NCBI RefSeq assembly: GCF_900544955.1
Contig: NZ_UQXD01000007.1
Span: 7,412 to 71,411 of the forward strand
DNA length: 64,000 nucleotides
Origin: an uncultured Oscillibacter sp.
GTDB lineage: Bacteria; Bacillota; Clostridia; Oscillospirales; Oscillospiraceae
Direction of reading: 5' to 3'
Shown: in pieces, positions 30,962 through 41,117 of the stretch
Layout of the letters: each line of letters begins with the position of its first letter
Position numbering within the stretch: position 1 is the first letter of the stretch
Notes under the pieces: model-generated
What the model was told of the DNA's origin: nothing
The model's database searches: none
What the model saw: the letters and a program-made list of their open reading frames with translations, nothing else
Translations under genes and position numbers: made by a program

Positions 30962-32057
30962 CCGGCTGGAGCTGGAGTCCTTTCGGAACTACGGCCATCA
31001 GGCGGCGGCGTTTGATGAGCGGTGCAACGTGATACTGGGGGAGAATGCCCAGGGCAAGACCAATCTGCTGGAGGCGGTGGTCTACCTCTCCTGTGGAAAA
31101 TCCCCCCGGGCCAGAGTGGATCGGGATATGATCGGCTTTACTGCCGATGCCGCCCGCATCCAGGCCCAGGTTTTTGCCCGGGACCGGGAGTTTCAGGTTC
31201 GCGTGGACCTGTTCCGGAACCGGCGGCGAAAGATATCCGTGAACCAGGTGCCCGCCAAGACCAGCGCCGCCCTCAGCGAGGTCTATCACACGGTGTTTTT
31301 CTGTCCGGAGGATCTGTACCTCATCCGGGAGGGCCCCGCCGCCCGGCGGCGGCTGATGAATGTTGCGTTATGTCAACTCCGCCCCCGGTATGCCGCCGCC
31401 CTCGCGGCCTATCACCGCTGCTACGAGCACAAGACCCGGATTCTCCGGGACGCGGAGGAGCGGCCGGACCTGCTGGCCGCCCTGCCGGAGTTCAACGAGG
31501 GACTGGTGCGGAACGGCGCGGTGCTGATCCACTACCGCCAGCAGTTTGCCGCGGCACTGAACACCTACGCGACCGTTCACCACCGGGAGTGCTCCGGCGG
31601 ACGGGAGCGGTTGGACATCCGGTACGAGACGGTCTCCGCCGTCACGGACCCCGGGGCGGACATCGCGGTTTTGACGGAGCAGCTCCGCAGCCATATGGAG
31701 CGCCACCAGGCGGCGGAGCGGGCCTCCAGAATGTGCCTGTCCGGCCCCCACAAGGACGATCTAGCGGTGGAGATCGACGGACGGGAAGCCAAGAGTTTTG
31801 CCTCCCAGGGCCAGACCCGGACGGCGGCCCTCTCCATGAAGCTGGCGGAGCGGGAGATTTACAAAAACGCCACCGGCGAATATCCGGTGCTGCTGCTGGA
31901 CGACGTGCTCAGCGAGCTGGATCCCCGGCGGCAGGAGTTTGTGCTCAACCGCATCGCGGGGGGACAGGTGTTCATCACCTGCTGCGAGGACGACCGGCTG
32001 CCCCAGCTGCTGGGGGGGAAGGTGTTTCACGTGGAGCACGGGGTAATCACGGGATGA
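30951..32057 (+). CDS. recF: DNA replication and repair protein RecF
   Basis: A 368-residue SMC-like ATPase that helps load RecA at gaps with RecO and RecR. N-terminal MRIDRLELESFRNY, Walker A GENAQGKTNLLEA, signature SGPHKDDL with SQGQTRTAALSMKLAE, and Walker B LLLDDVLSELDPRRQ. The start at 30951 overlaps yaaA. Its last codons (KVFHVEHG) coincide with a degenerate parS-like sequence. Confidence 0.96.
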   Translation: MRIDRLELESFRNYGHQAAAFDERCNVILGENAQGKTNLLEAVVYLSCGKSPRARVDRDMIGFTADAARIQAQVFARDREFQVRVDLFRNRRRKISVNQVPAKTSAALSEVYHTVFFCPEDLYLIREGPAARRRLMNVALCQLRPRYAAALAAYHRCYEHKTRILRDAEERPDLLAALPEFNEGLVRNGAVLIHYRQQFAAALNTYATVHHRECSGGRERLDIRYETVSAVTDPGADIAVLTEQLRSHMERHQAAERASRMCLSGPHKDDLAVEIDGREAKSFASQGQTRTAALSMKLAEREIYKNATGEYPVLLLDDVLSELDPRRQEFVLNRIAGGQVFITCCEDDRLPQLLGGKVFHVEHGVITG

Positions 32058-32141
32058 CCGGGAATGACTCTCGCCGCTGGCGGCGGTCTCCCTGCCCGGC
32101 AGGCCGTCAATCCGCCAAAAAGCAACGAAAAGGAGTCCGCC

Positions 32142-32408
32142 ATGTATCTGCACCTGGGCCAAAATGAAATCGTCCCGCAGCACCGGATCATCGGTATTTT
32201 TGATCTGGACAAGTGCTCCACCTCCAAGCGTACCCGGGACTATCTCTCCGCCGCGGAGGCGGACGGCGTGGTGCTGGATATCTCCGGGGACCTCCCCAAG
32301 TCCTTTGTGGTCTGCGACCACCCCTATCACCCGCAGATCGTCTATCTGTCCCAGTTAAATCCCAACACGCTGCAGCGGCGCTGGGAGAGCAACCGGCTGG
32401 AGCTGTAA
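32142..32408 (+). CDS. remB: RemB-type (DUF370) regulatory protein
   Basis: An 88-residue protein, MYLHLGQNEIVPQHRIIGIFDLD...TRDYLSAAEADGVVLDIS. This family includes RemA/RemB, DNA-binding activators of matrix genes in Bacillus, where remB (yaaB) also lies between recF and gyrB. AAAAGGAG precedes ATG 32142. A hairpin follows before gyrB. Confidence 0.88.
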   Translation: MYLHLGQNEIVPQHRIIGIFDLDKCSTSKRTRDYLSAAEADGVVLDISGDLPKSFVVCDHPYHPQIVYLSQLNPNTLQRRWESNRLEL

Positions 32409-32436
32409 GCGCTGCAAATTATGCAAAACCTCAGGG

Positions 32437-32489
32437 CAAGAAGAAACGGGCCGGAAAACGGTTCCGGCCCGGCTCTTCTTGTCTTGTCA
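32437..32489 (+). terminator. Hairpin between remB and gyrB
   Basis: Partly paired arms CAAGAAGA...CGGGCCGGA and TCCGGCCCG...TCTTCTTG, followed by TCTTGTC. The weak T tail suggests partial termination or attenuation. Confidence 0.55.
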
Positions 32490-32505
32490 CGGAAGGAGTA
32501 CCCAC

Positions 32506-34455
32506 ATGGCTGAAAATGAAATCTTGAATTCCACCGCAGTGGACACCGCAAATGAATACGACGCCTCGGAAATTCAGGTGCTGGAGGGGCTGGAGGCCGT
32601 CCGCAAGCGCCCCGGCATGTATATCGGCTCCACCTCTGCCTCCGGTCTTCACCACCTGGTGTATGAGATTGTGGACAACGCCATCGACGAGGCGCTGGCG
32701 GGCTACTGCACCGACATTCATGTGCAGATCAACGAGGACGGCACCATCACCGTGGTGGACAATGGCCGCGGCATCCCCGTGGGCATCCAGGCCCAGACCG
32801 GCAAGCCCGCGCTGGAGGTGGTGTATACCGTCCTCCACGCCGGCGGCAAGTTCGGCGGCGGGGGCTATAAGGTCTCCGGCGGCCTCCACGGCGTGGGCGC
32901 CTCGGTGGTGAACGCCCTGAGCGAGTGGCTGACCGTACAGGTCCACTTGGACGGAAACATCTATGAGATGAAGTTCTCCCGGGGCAGCATCACCCAGGAG
33001 ATGCGGATTGTGGGCACCACGGACCGCACCGGCACCACCGTCACCTTCAAGCCCGACGGGGAGATTTTCGAGGACACCACCTACCAGTACGACACCCTTC
33101 ACACCCGGATGCGGGAGGAGGCCTTCCTGAACGCGGGACTGCGCATCTGCATCGCGGACAAGCGCCCCGGCCAGGAGCAGGAGGACAGCATGTGCTACGC
33201 CGGCGGCATCCGGGAGTTTGTCACCTGGCTGAACCGGAACAAGGACCCGCTGCACAAGGAGGTCATCTACATGATCGGGCAGCGGGAGGACTCCGTGGCG
33301 GAGGTGGCCATTCAGTACAACGACGGCTACAATGAGACCCTGCTCTCCTTTGCCAACAACGTCCACACCCCGGAGGGCGGCATGCACGAGGAGGGCTTCA
33401 AGCGGGCGCTGACCACGGTGCTCAACAACTACGGCCGGAAGATCAAGATGCTGAAGGACGACGAGAAGATCTCCGGCGAGGACTGCCGGGAGGGTTTGAC
33501 CTGCGTCATCTCCGTGAAGCTGACCGACGCCCAGTTTGAGGGCCAGACCAAGGCCAAGCTGGGAAACAGCGAGATCAGGACCCTGGTGAACAACATTGTG
33601 ACGGCCAAGCTGGACACCTTCTTGGAGGAGAACCCCCAGGTGGGCCGCATGATTCTGGACAAGGCCCTCACCGCCAACCGCGCCCGGGAGGCCGCCAAGA
33701 AGGCCCGGGAGTCCATCCGGCGGAAGACCGCATTGGGCGGCGCCGCCATGCCGGACAAGCTGCGGGACTGCAATGAGAACAACCCGGAATTGACGGAAAT
33801 CTACATCGTCGAGGGCGACTCCGCCGGCGGCTCCGCCACCCAGGGCCGGGACTCCCGGTTCCAGGCCATCCTCCCCCTGTGGGGCAAGATGCTGAATGTG
33901 GAAAAGGCCCGGGCGGATAAGGTGTACGGCAACGACAAGCTCCAACCGGTCATCACGGCGCTGGGCGCCGGCATCGGCGAGGAGTTCGACCCCGCCAAGC
34001 TCCGCTACCACAAGGTCATCATCATGGCGGATGCCGATGTGGACGGCTCCCATATCCGCACGCTGCTGCTGACCTTCTTCTTCCGCTTCATGCGGCCCCT
34101 CATCGAGCAGGGATACGTCTACTCCGCCGTGCCCCCCCTCTACAAGCTGAGCCGGGGCAGAACCGTACGGGTGGCCTTCTCCGACGAGGAGCGGGACCAG
34201 GTGTCCGCCGAGATGCGGGCGGGCAACCCCAATGTGAAAATCGACATCTCCCGGTTTAAGGGCCTGGGCGAGATGAACCCCCACGAGCTGTGGGAGACCA
34301 CCATGGATCCGGAAAAGCGGACCCTGCGCCGCATCACCCTGGACGACGCCGTGAAGGCCGACGAGACCTTCACCATTCTCATGGGCGAGAAGGTGGAGCC
34401 CCGGAAGGAATTCATTGAGAAGAACGCCCGGTATGCGGTGAATTTGGACTACTGA
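32506..34455 (+). CDS. gyrB: DNA gyrase subunit B
   Basis: A 649-residue ATPase subunit that, with GyrA, introduces negative supercoils. GHKL fold: YEIVDNAIDEALAG, VVDNGRGIPV, GLHGVGASVVNAL; TOPRIM: YIVEGDSAGGSATQGRDSRFQ and IIMADADVDGSHIRTLLLTFFFR. The C-terminus IEKNARYAVNLDY matches gyrase. GGAAGGAG (32491-32498) precedes ATG 32506. gyrA follows 39 bp downstream. Confidence 0.97.
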   Translation: MAENEILNSTAVDTANEYDASEIQVLEGLEAVRKRPGMYIGSTSASGLHHLVYEIVDNAIDEALAGYCTDIHVQINEDGTITVVDNGRGIPVGIQAQTGKPALEVVYTVLHAGGKFGGGGYKVSGGLHGVGASVVNALSEWLTVQVHLDGNIYEMKFSRGSITQEMRIVGTTDRTGTTVTFKPDGEIFEDTTYQYDTLHTRMREEAFLNAGLRICIADKRPGQEQEDSMCYAGGIREFVTWLNRNKDPLHKEVIYMIGQREDSVAEVAIQYNDGYNETLLSFANNVHTPEGGMHEEGFKRALTTVLNNYGRKIKMLKDDEKISGEDCREGLTCVISVKLTDAQFEGQTKAKLGNSEIRTLVNNIVTAKLDTFLEENPQVGRMILDKALTANRAREAAKKARESIRRKTALGGAAMPDKLRDCNENNPELTEIYIVEGDSAGGSATQGRDSRFQAILPLWGKMLNVEKARADKVYGNDKLQPVITALGAGIGEEFDPAKLRYHKVIIMADADVDGSHIRTLLLTFFFRFMRPLIEQGYVYSAVPPLYKLSRGRTVRVAFSDEERDQVSAEMRAGNPNVKIDISRFKGLGEMNPHELWETTMDPEKRTLRRITLDDAVKADETFTILMGEKVEPRKEFIEKNARYAVNLDY

Positions 34456-34494
34456 TGAAAACAATGGGTCTTCCACAAGGAGGAAAACGATAGG

Positions 34495-36996
<2,502 letters not shown>

Positions 36997-37008
36997 GGAG
37001 GAAGCGCC

Positions 37009-37356
37009 ATGGCAAGAAAGCGGATGACCTACCGCCCCAGCAAGGCCCAGGGGGTGTTCGGCGTGGTCTGGGGCGGCATCTTCGTCGTCCTGGGCCTGGC
37101 GGTGGCCATTCCCCACTTCGGCGCCTTCGGCATTCTCTGGACGCTGATGGCCCTGGGCATCACCTGCGCCAACGCCTACCGCGCCTTCGGAAAGAACTAC
37201 GCGGGACCGGAAATCCACATCGAGGACGACGGCCCCTCCGAGGACGGCGTCTCCCCGGAGGCCCGTCTCCAGGAGCTCCGCAATCTCTACGACCGCAGCC
37301 TCATCACCGAGGAGGAGTACGAGGAGAAGCGGAAGGAGATTTTGAAGGACCTGTAA
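37009..37356 (+). CDS. Two-helix membrane protein with C-terminal SHOCT domain
   Basis: A 115-residue protein: short basic N-terminus, two transmembrane helices (~17-36 and ~39-57, GVFGVVWGGIFVVLGLAVAI and FGILWTLMALGITCANAY), and a SHOCT motif at the end (LQELRNLYDRSLITEEEYEEKRKEIL). SHOCT motifs mediate oligomerisation. The function is unknown. AAGGAGG directly upstream of the ATG and close spacing link it to gyrA. Confidence 0.8.
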   Translation: MARKRMTYRPSKAQGVFGVVWGGIFVVLGLAVAIPHFGAFGILWTLMALGITCANAYRAFGKNYAGPEIHIEDDGPSEDGVSPEARLQELRNLYDRSLITEEEYEEKRKEILKDL

Positions 37357-37363
37357 ACCCCAC

Positions 37364-37391
37364 CATGAGAGCGGCTTAGGCCGCTCTCATG
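37364..37391 (+). terminator. Hairpin between SHOCT gene and rnhA
   Basis: A 12-bp perfect stem CATGAGAGCGGC/GCCGCTCTCATG with loop TTAG; no T tract follows, so termination is doubtful. Confidence 0.45.
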
Positions 37392-37408
37392 AATTCCATG
37401 GAGGTCAT

Positions 37409-37846
37409 ATGAAAGAAGTCACCATCTACACCGACGGCGCCTGCTCCGGCAATCCCGGGCCGGGGGGCTGGGGGGCCATTTTGCTGTACGGCCCCCACCG
37501 GCGGGAGTTGTCCGGCGGCGCGGCGGACACCACCAACAACCGCATGGAGCTCACCGCCGTCATCGAGGCGCTGTCGCTTTTGAAGGAGCCCTGCGTGGTG
37601 GATCTGTGGTCCGACTCCAAGTACGTCATCGACGGCCTCTCCAAGGGCTGGGCCAAAGGCTGGCAGCGGCGGGGCTGGGTGAAGTCCGACAAGAAGCCCG
37701 CCCTGAACCCGGATCTGTGGGAACGGCTGCTGGAGCTGACGGACACCCACTCCCTGCGCTACCACTGGGTCAAGGGCCACGCGGAAAACGCGTACAACAA
37801 CCGCTGCGACGAGCTGGCGGTGGCGGAGAGCCGGAAGTACAAATGA
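37409..37846 (+). CDS. rnhA: Ribonuclease HI
   Basis: A 145-residue enzyme that cuts RNA in RNA-DNA hybrids with Mg2+. All four carboxylates are present: Asp9 (IYTDGACSGNPGPGGWG), Glu47 (NNRMELTAV), Asp69 (WSDSKYVIDG) and Asp134 (NNRCDELA), plus His124 (VKGHAENAYNN). Helix with KGWAKGWQRRGW is the basic handle region of E. coli-type RNase HI. Located near gyrase and origin genes, where hybrids form. Confidence 0.96.
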   Translation: MKEVTIYTDGACSGNPGPGGWGAILLYGPHRRELSGGAADTTNNRMELTAVIEALSLLKEPCVVDLWSDSKYVIDGLSKGWAKGWQRRGWVKSDKKPALNPDLWERLLELTDTHSLRYHWVKGHAENAYNNRCDELAVAESRKYK

Positions 37847-37916
37847 GGGTGCCGGCGGGGAGATTCCGGGAAAAACGGGCAGATTGGCCAAAGAAACCGG
37901 AAAATCGACCCATCAT

Positions 37917-37945
37917 TTACAATCTGTTCACAGGAAACACATAAT
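37917..37945 (+). promoter_or_regulatory. Candidate promoter of a short leader/sRNA before nadE
   Basis: TTACAA (37917-37922), 17-bp spacer, CATAAT (37940-37945). It would start a ~110-nt transcript that meets the strong terminator at 38032-38060. Confidence 0.4.
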
Positions 37946-37951
37946 TCGGTA

Positions 37952-38060
37952 AAGATTATCGGGTATCTTAATACTCAAGCAAAGGGTCCTCCCAACCCGA
38001 TGCATTTTCTCCCTCCTAAAACACACACAGCAAAAAGGACCGCCACCGGCGGTCCTTTTT
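37952..38060 (+). ncRNA. Candidate small structured RNA between rnhA and NAD synthetase
   Basis: Arms ATCGGGT (37958-37964) and ACCCGAT (37995-38001) pair around a 30-nt loop. An A/C-rich single-stranded linker follows, then a 13-bp terminator stem. A second promoter follows immediately (38072-38100), so this RNA would be separate from the nadE mRNA. No coding potential is seen. This is a suggestion from layout only. Confidence 0.3.
38032..38060 (+). terminator. Strong terminator upstream of NAD synthetase gene
   Basis: AAAAAGGACCGCC/GGCGGTCCTTTTT, a 13-bp perfect stem with loop ACC and a T5 end. Confidence 0.88.
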
Positions 38061-38071
38061 GTGCCCTTTTC

Positions 38072-38100
38072 TTGTCAAGCGGGACAAACCGGTGTACAAT
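38072..38100 (+). promoter_or_regulatory. NAD synthetase promoter
   Basis: TTGTCA (38072-38077), 17-bp spacer, TACAAT (38095-38100). Confidence 0.75.
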
Positions 38101-38140
38101 AACAGCAGACCGAGAATCATCCAATCAGGAGGTTTTACGC

Positions 38141-40051
38141 ATGAAGGACGGTTTTATCTCCGTTGCCTGCGGCACACCGAAGCTGCGTCTGGCGGACTGT
38201 ATTTATAACGCGGAGCAGACCTTTACCATGATGCGGGCCGCGGAAAAGGCCGGCGCCAGGGTGTTGGTCCTGCCGGAGCTGGGATTGACGGGCTACACCT
38301 GCGGCGATCTCTTTTACCAGGACACCCTGCTCCGGGGTGCCGAGGAGGCCTTGGCCACGGTTCTGGCCGCCACCCGCCCCCTGGAGGTGGTGACCGCGGT
38401 GGGAATGCCCTTGCGGAAGGACAACAGACTGTATAACTGTGCGGTTATTATACAAAAAGGACACATTCTGGGGGTGGTCCCCAAGACTCATCTGCCCAAT
38501 TACGGCGAATTTTACGAAAAGCGCCAGTTTGCCCCCGCCCCCGGGTGCAACGGCACCGTCTCCCTCTGCGGTCAGGAGGGCATCCCCTTCGGTAGACTGG
38601 TCTTCCCCTGCCGGGAGATGGAGGAGCTGGTGCTGGGCTTTGAAATCTGCGAGGATCTGTGGGCCCCCTGCCCCCCCTCCGCAGACCTGGCCGCCGCCGG
38701 GGCCACGGTGGTGGGCAACCTCTCCGCCAGCAACGACGTCATCGGCAAGGACGGCTACCGCCGCCAGCTGGTCACCATGCAGTCGGCAAAGCTGCTGTGC
38801 GGGTACGTGTACGCCAGTGCCGGGGAGGGGGAGTCCACCTCCGACGTGGTGTTCGGCGCCCACCAGATGATTGCGGAAAACGGCACCATGCTCCAGGAGA
38901 GCCGGTTTGAACAGGGCTTCCGCACCTCGGAGATCGACGTGCAGAAGCTGGCCTACGAGCGCCGCCGGACCCAGATGAACGCCGCGGCGCCGGAGGGGGT
39001 GGAGCGGGTTCCCTTCTCCCTGACGGTCCGGGACACTCCCCTCACCCGCTATGTGGCCCCCCAGCCCTTCGTCCCCGAGGGGAAGGAGGACCGGGACGCC
39101 CGCTGCCGGGAGATTCTGCTGCTGGCCTCCCTGGGGCTGAAGCAGCGCCTGGCCCACACCGGGGCCAGAACGGCGGTGGTGGGCCTCTCCGGCGGACTGG
39201 ACTCCACGCTGGCGGTGCTGATCACCGGCCTTGCCATGAAGATGCTGGACCGCTCCCCCACGGACATCATCGCCGTCACCATGCCCTGCTTCGGCACCAC
39301 GGACCGGACGCGGAACAACGCCGTGATCCTGGCGGAGCAGATGGGCGCCACGCTGCGCACCGTGGATATCTCCGCCAGCGTCCGCAGCCACTTCCGGGAC
39401 ATCGGGCACCCCATGGAGGACTACTCCGTGACCTTTGAAAACGGCCAGGCCCGGGAGCGGACCCAGGTGCTGATGGACATTGCCAACGCCACCGGGGGCC
39501 TGGTCATCGGCACCGGAGACCTCAGCGAGCTGGCCCTGGGCTGGTGCACCTACAACGGCGATCACATGAGCATGTACGGCGTCAACGCCTCCATCCCCAA
39601 AACCCTGGTCCGCCACCTGGTGGGCTACCTCTCCCGGGACCACGCGGAGAGCGACGAGGCCCTGCGGGACGTGCTGGAGGACATTCTGGACACCCCCGTC
39701 TCCCCGGAGCTGCTGCCCGCCGTTCAGGGGCAGATCAGCCAGCGGACGGAGGAGCTGGTGGGCCCCTACGAGCTGCACGACTTCTTCCTGTACTATATCC
39801 TCCGCTGGGGCTTCTCTCCCCGGAAAGTCTACCGGCTGGCACAGTATGCTCTGGGGAAGAAGTACAGCGGCGAGGTCATTTTGAAATGGCTGAAGGTCTT
39901 CTATCGCCGGTTTTTCACTCAGCAGTTCAAGCGCAACTGCCTGCCCGACGGCCCCAAGGTGGGCTCCGTGGCCCTCTCCCCCCGCGGCGACTGGCGGATG
40001 CCCAGCGACGGAATGTGGACGCTGTGGGAGGCGGAGCTGGAGACGCTGTGA
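38141..40051 (+). CDS. nadE: Glutamine-dependent NAD(+) synthetase
   Basis: A 636-residue fusion of a nitrilase-type glutaminase (~1-290) and an NAD synthetase ATP-pyrophosphatase domain (~320-600), making NAD from deamido-NAD, ATP and glutamine. The glutaminase triad is Glu in LPELGLTGYTCGD, Lys in VPKTHLPNYGEFYE and Cys in FEICEDLW. The P-loop is VGLSGGLDSTLA, and GTGDLSELALGWCTYNGDHMS is the substrate loop. AGGAGG lies 9 bp before ATG 38141. It is a single-gene unit bracketed by terminators. Confidence 0.96.
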   Translation: MKDGFISVACGTPKLRLADCIYNAEQTFTMMRAAEKAGARVLVLPELGLTGYTCGDLFYQDTLLRGAEEALATVLAATRPLEVVTAVGMPLRKDNRLYNCAVIIQKGHILGVVPKTHLPNYGEFYEKRQFAPAPGCNGTVSLCGQEGIPFGRLVFPCREMEELVLGFEICEDLWAPCPPSADLAAAGATVVGNLSASNDVIGKDGYRRQLVTMQSAKLLCGYVYASAGEGESTSDVVFGAHQMIAENGTMLQESRFEQGFRTSEIDVQKLAYERRRTQMNAAAPEGVERVPFSLTVRDTPLTRYVAPQPFVPEGKEDRDARCREILLLASLGLKQRLAHTGARTAVVGLSGGLDSTLAVLITGLAMKMLDRSPTDIIAVTMPCFGTTDRTRNNAVILAEQMGATLRTVDISASVRSHFRDIGHPMEDYSVTFENGQARERTQVLMDIANATGGLVIGTGDLSELALGWCTYNGDHMSMYGVNASIPKTLVRHLVGYLSRDHAESDEALRDVLEDILDTPVSPELLPAVQGQISQRTEELVGPYELHDFFLYYILRWGFSPRKVYRLAQYALGKKYSGEVILKWLKVFYRRFFTQQFKRNCLPDGPKVGSVALSPRGDWRMPSDGMWTLWEAELETL

Positions 40052-40070
40052 AAAGAAAATCGATTGCCGG

Positions 40071-40105
40071 CAAGAGGCGTTGTCTTAAGACAACGCCTCT
40101 TGTTT
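40071..40105 (+). terminator. NAD synthetase terminator
   Basis: CAAGAGGCGTTGTC/GACAACGCCTCTTG, 14-bp perfect stem with loop TTAA, then TTTC. Confidence 0.8.
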
Positions 40106-40177
40106 CGTCCCCAGAAAAAATTCCTTTTGTCCAACATATTGAGATGAACTGTGGAAACCGGCCGCTATCGAAAAATC

Positions 40178-40212
40178 AAAAAGCACCCCTACATTTTTTT
40201 GTGTAGGGGTGC
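40178..40212 (-). terminator. Terminator of the small membrane-peptide gene
   Basis: On the minus strand GCACCCCTACA (40212-40202) pairs with TGTAGGGGTGC (40193-40183) around an A7 loop, and TTTTT follows. Confidence 0.75.
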
Positions 40213-40278
40213 CGCAGGTTTACGGTACATTTTTCCGATCCTACAAAGCTGATTCCGCCCAACAGACCGGAAATTATC

Positions 40279-40458
40279 TCACTTGCTTTCGCCGTTTCGG
40301 AAAGCAAAGAACAGTCCTGCAAGTCCTACAAGGACGCCCAAAAACGAAACCGGCACATCCGCCATATATGCAAATATGGTTCTGTTGAGTTCGCTTTCCG
40401 CACAGCAGAGCAAAATTCCGAAAAGTACCAGTGCGATCCCCCGTAATTGTTCTTTCAT
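40279..40458 (-). CDS. Small hydrophobic membrane peptide (59 aa), unknown function
   Basis: A minus-strand frame starting MKEQLRGIALVLFGILLCC and ending AGLFFAFRNGESK. It has two hydrophobic segments (~5-20 and ~36-53) separated by an acidic/polar loop. AAGGAGGG lies about 8 bp before the ATG and a terminator follows, so it looks like a real gene despite its length. Codon use is AT-richer than its neighbours, in keeping with the local AT-rich island, which may have been acquired. No homologue is recognised. Confidence 0.7.
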   Translation of the reverse strand: MKEQLRGIALVLFGILLCCAESELNRTIFAYMADVPVSFLGVLVGLAGLFFAFRNGESK

Positions 40459-40618
40459 ATAGGCACCCTCCTTAAAATACGAAATTGTCAGACTGTTTCT
40501 ATCTGCCGGAAAGAACCAATCTTTTTTTCACTATGCTATCATACGGACCTGTATGTTTACAAGCGTATTTGGTGAAACTGGTGGAGATTCCATCATCGAT
40601 ACTGCGTAAAAGGCCCAC

Positions 40619-40647
40619 TTGACAATGGTCCGACACCGTACTATAAT
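40619..40647 (+). promoter_or_regulatory. marR-MATE promoter (perfect consensus)
   Basis: TTGACA (40619-40624), 17-bp spacer, TATAAT (40642-40647). Both hexamers match consensus exactly, which fits a promoter held down by a repressor. Confidence 0.92.
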
Positions 40648-40663
40648 AGTCCGAAACCGTACT
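40627..40663. promoter_or_regulatory. Tandem palindromic operators for the MarR-family regulator
   Basis: Two copies spaced 21 bp (two helical turns): GGTCCGACACCGTACT (40627-40642) and AGTCCGAAACCGTACT (40648-40663). The second fits the palindrome AGTNCG-N4-CGNACT exactly, the first with one change. They cover the spacer, -10 and start site, the expected place for autorepression. Confidence 0.75.
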
Positions 40664-40682
40664 TTAAAAGGAGGCGTTTCCG

Positions 40683-41117
40683 TTGAATACCAGAGCACTG
40701 ATGAGCCAGGTGGACACCTTCCTCTGCCGGGCCAACGCCCTCTACGGGGAGTGGGCCAAGCAGCACGGCGTCACCTATAACATGCTGATGGTCCTGTGCG
40801 CCCTGGCGGGGTCGGGGGACCACACCCAAAAGCAGATCGCGGAGGAGCGGATGCTCCCCAAGCAGACGGTCAACACCCTGGTCAAGGATCTGGAGCGGCA
40901 GGGGTACCTCCGCTACCTGGCGGGCCGGGACCAGAAGGAGAAGCGAGTGGCCTTCACCGAGGCGGGCCGGACCATGGCCGGGGAGCTGCTGGAGGAGATG
41001 TACCGCCTGGAGGACCGGGTAATGGCCCGGATGGGCCCGGAGCTGTGCCGGTGCCTGCTGGAGGGGAACGGGGCCTTTGCCCGGGCCCTGGCGGAGGAGG
41101 TCCACCATGGAGCATAA
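40683..41117 (+). CDS. MarR-family transcriptional regulator
   Basis: A 144-residue winged-helix protein: dimerisation helices at both ends and the central HTH TQKQIAEERMLPKQTVNTLVKDLERQGYLRYLAGRDQKEKRVAFTEAG, with the wing RDQKEKRV. Start TTG 40683 follows AGGAGG by 9 bp. It overlaps the MATE gene by 11 bp, so it most likely controls that pump, releasing DNA when it binds a ligand. Confidence 0.93.
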   Translation: MNTRALMSQVDTFLCRANALYGEWAKQHGVTYNMLMVLCALAGSGDHTQKQIAEERMLPKQTVNTLVKDLERQGYLRYLAGRDQKEKRVAFTEAGRTMAGELLEEMYRLEDRVMARMGPELCRCLLEGNGAFARALAEEVHHGA

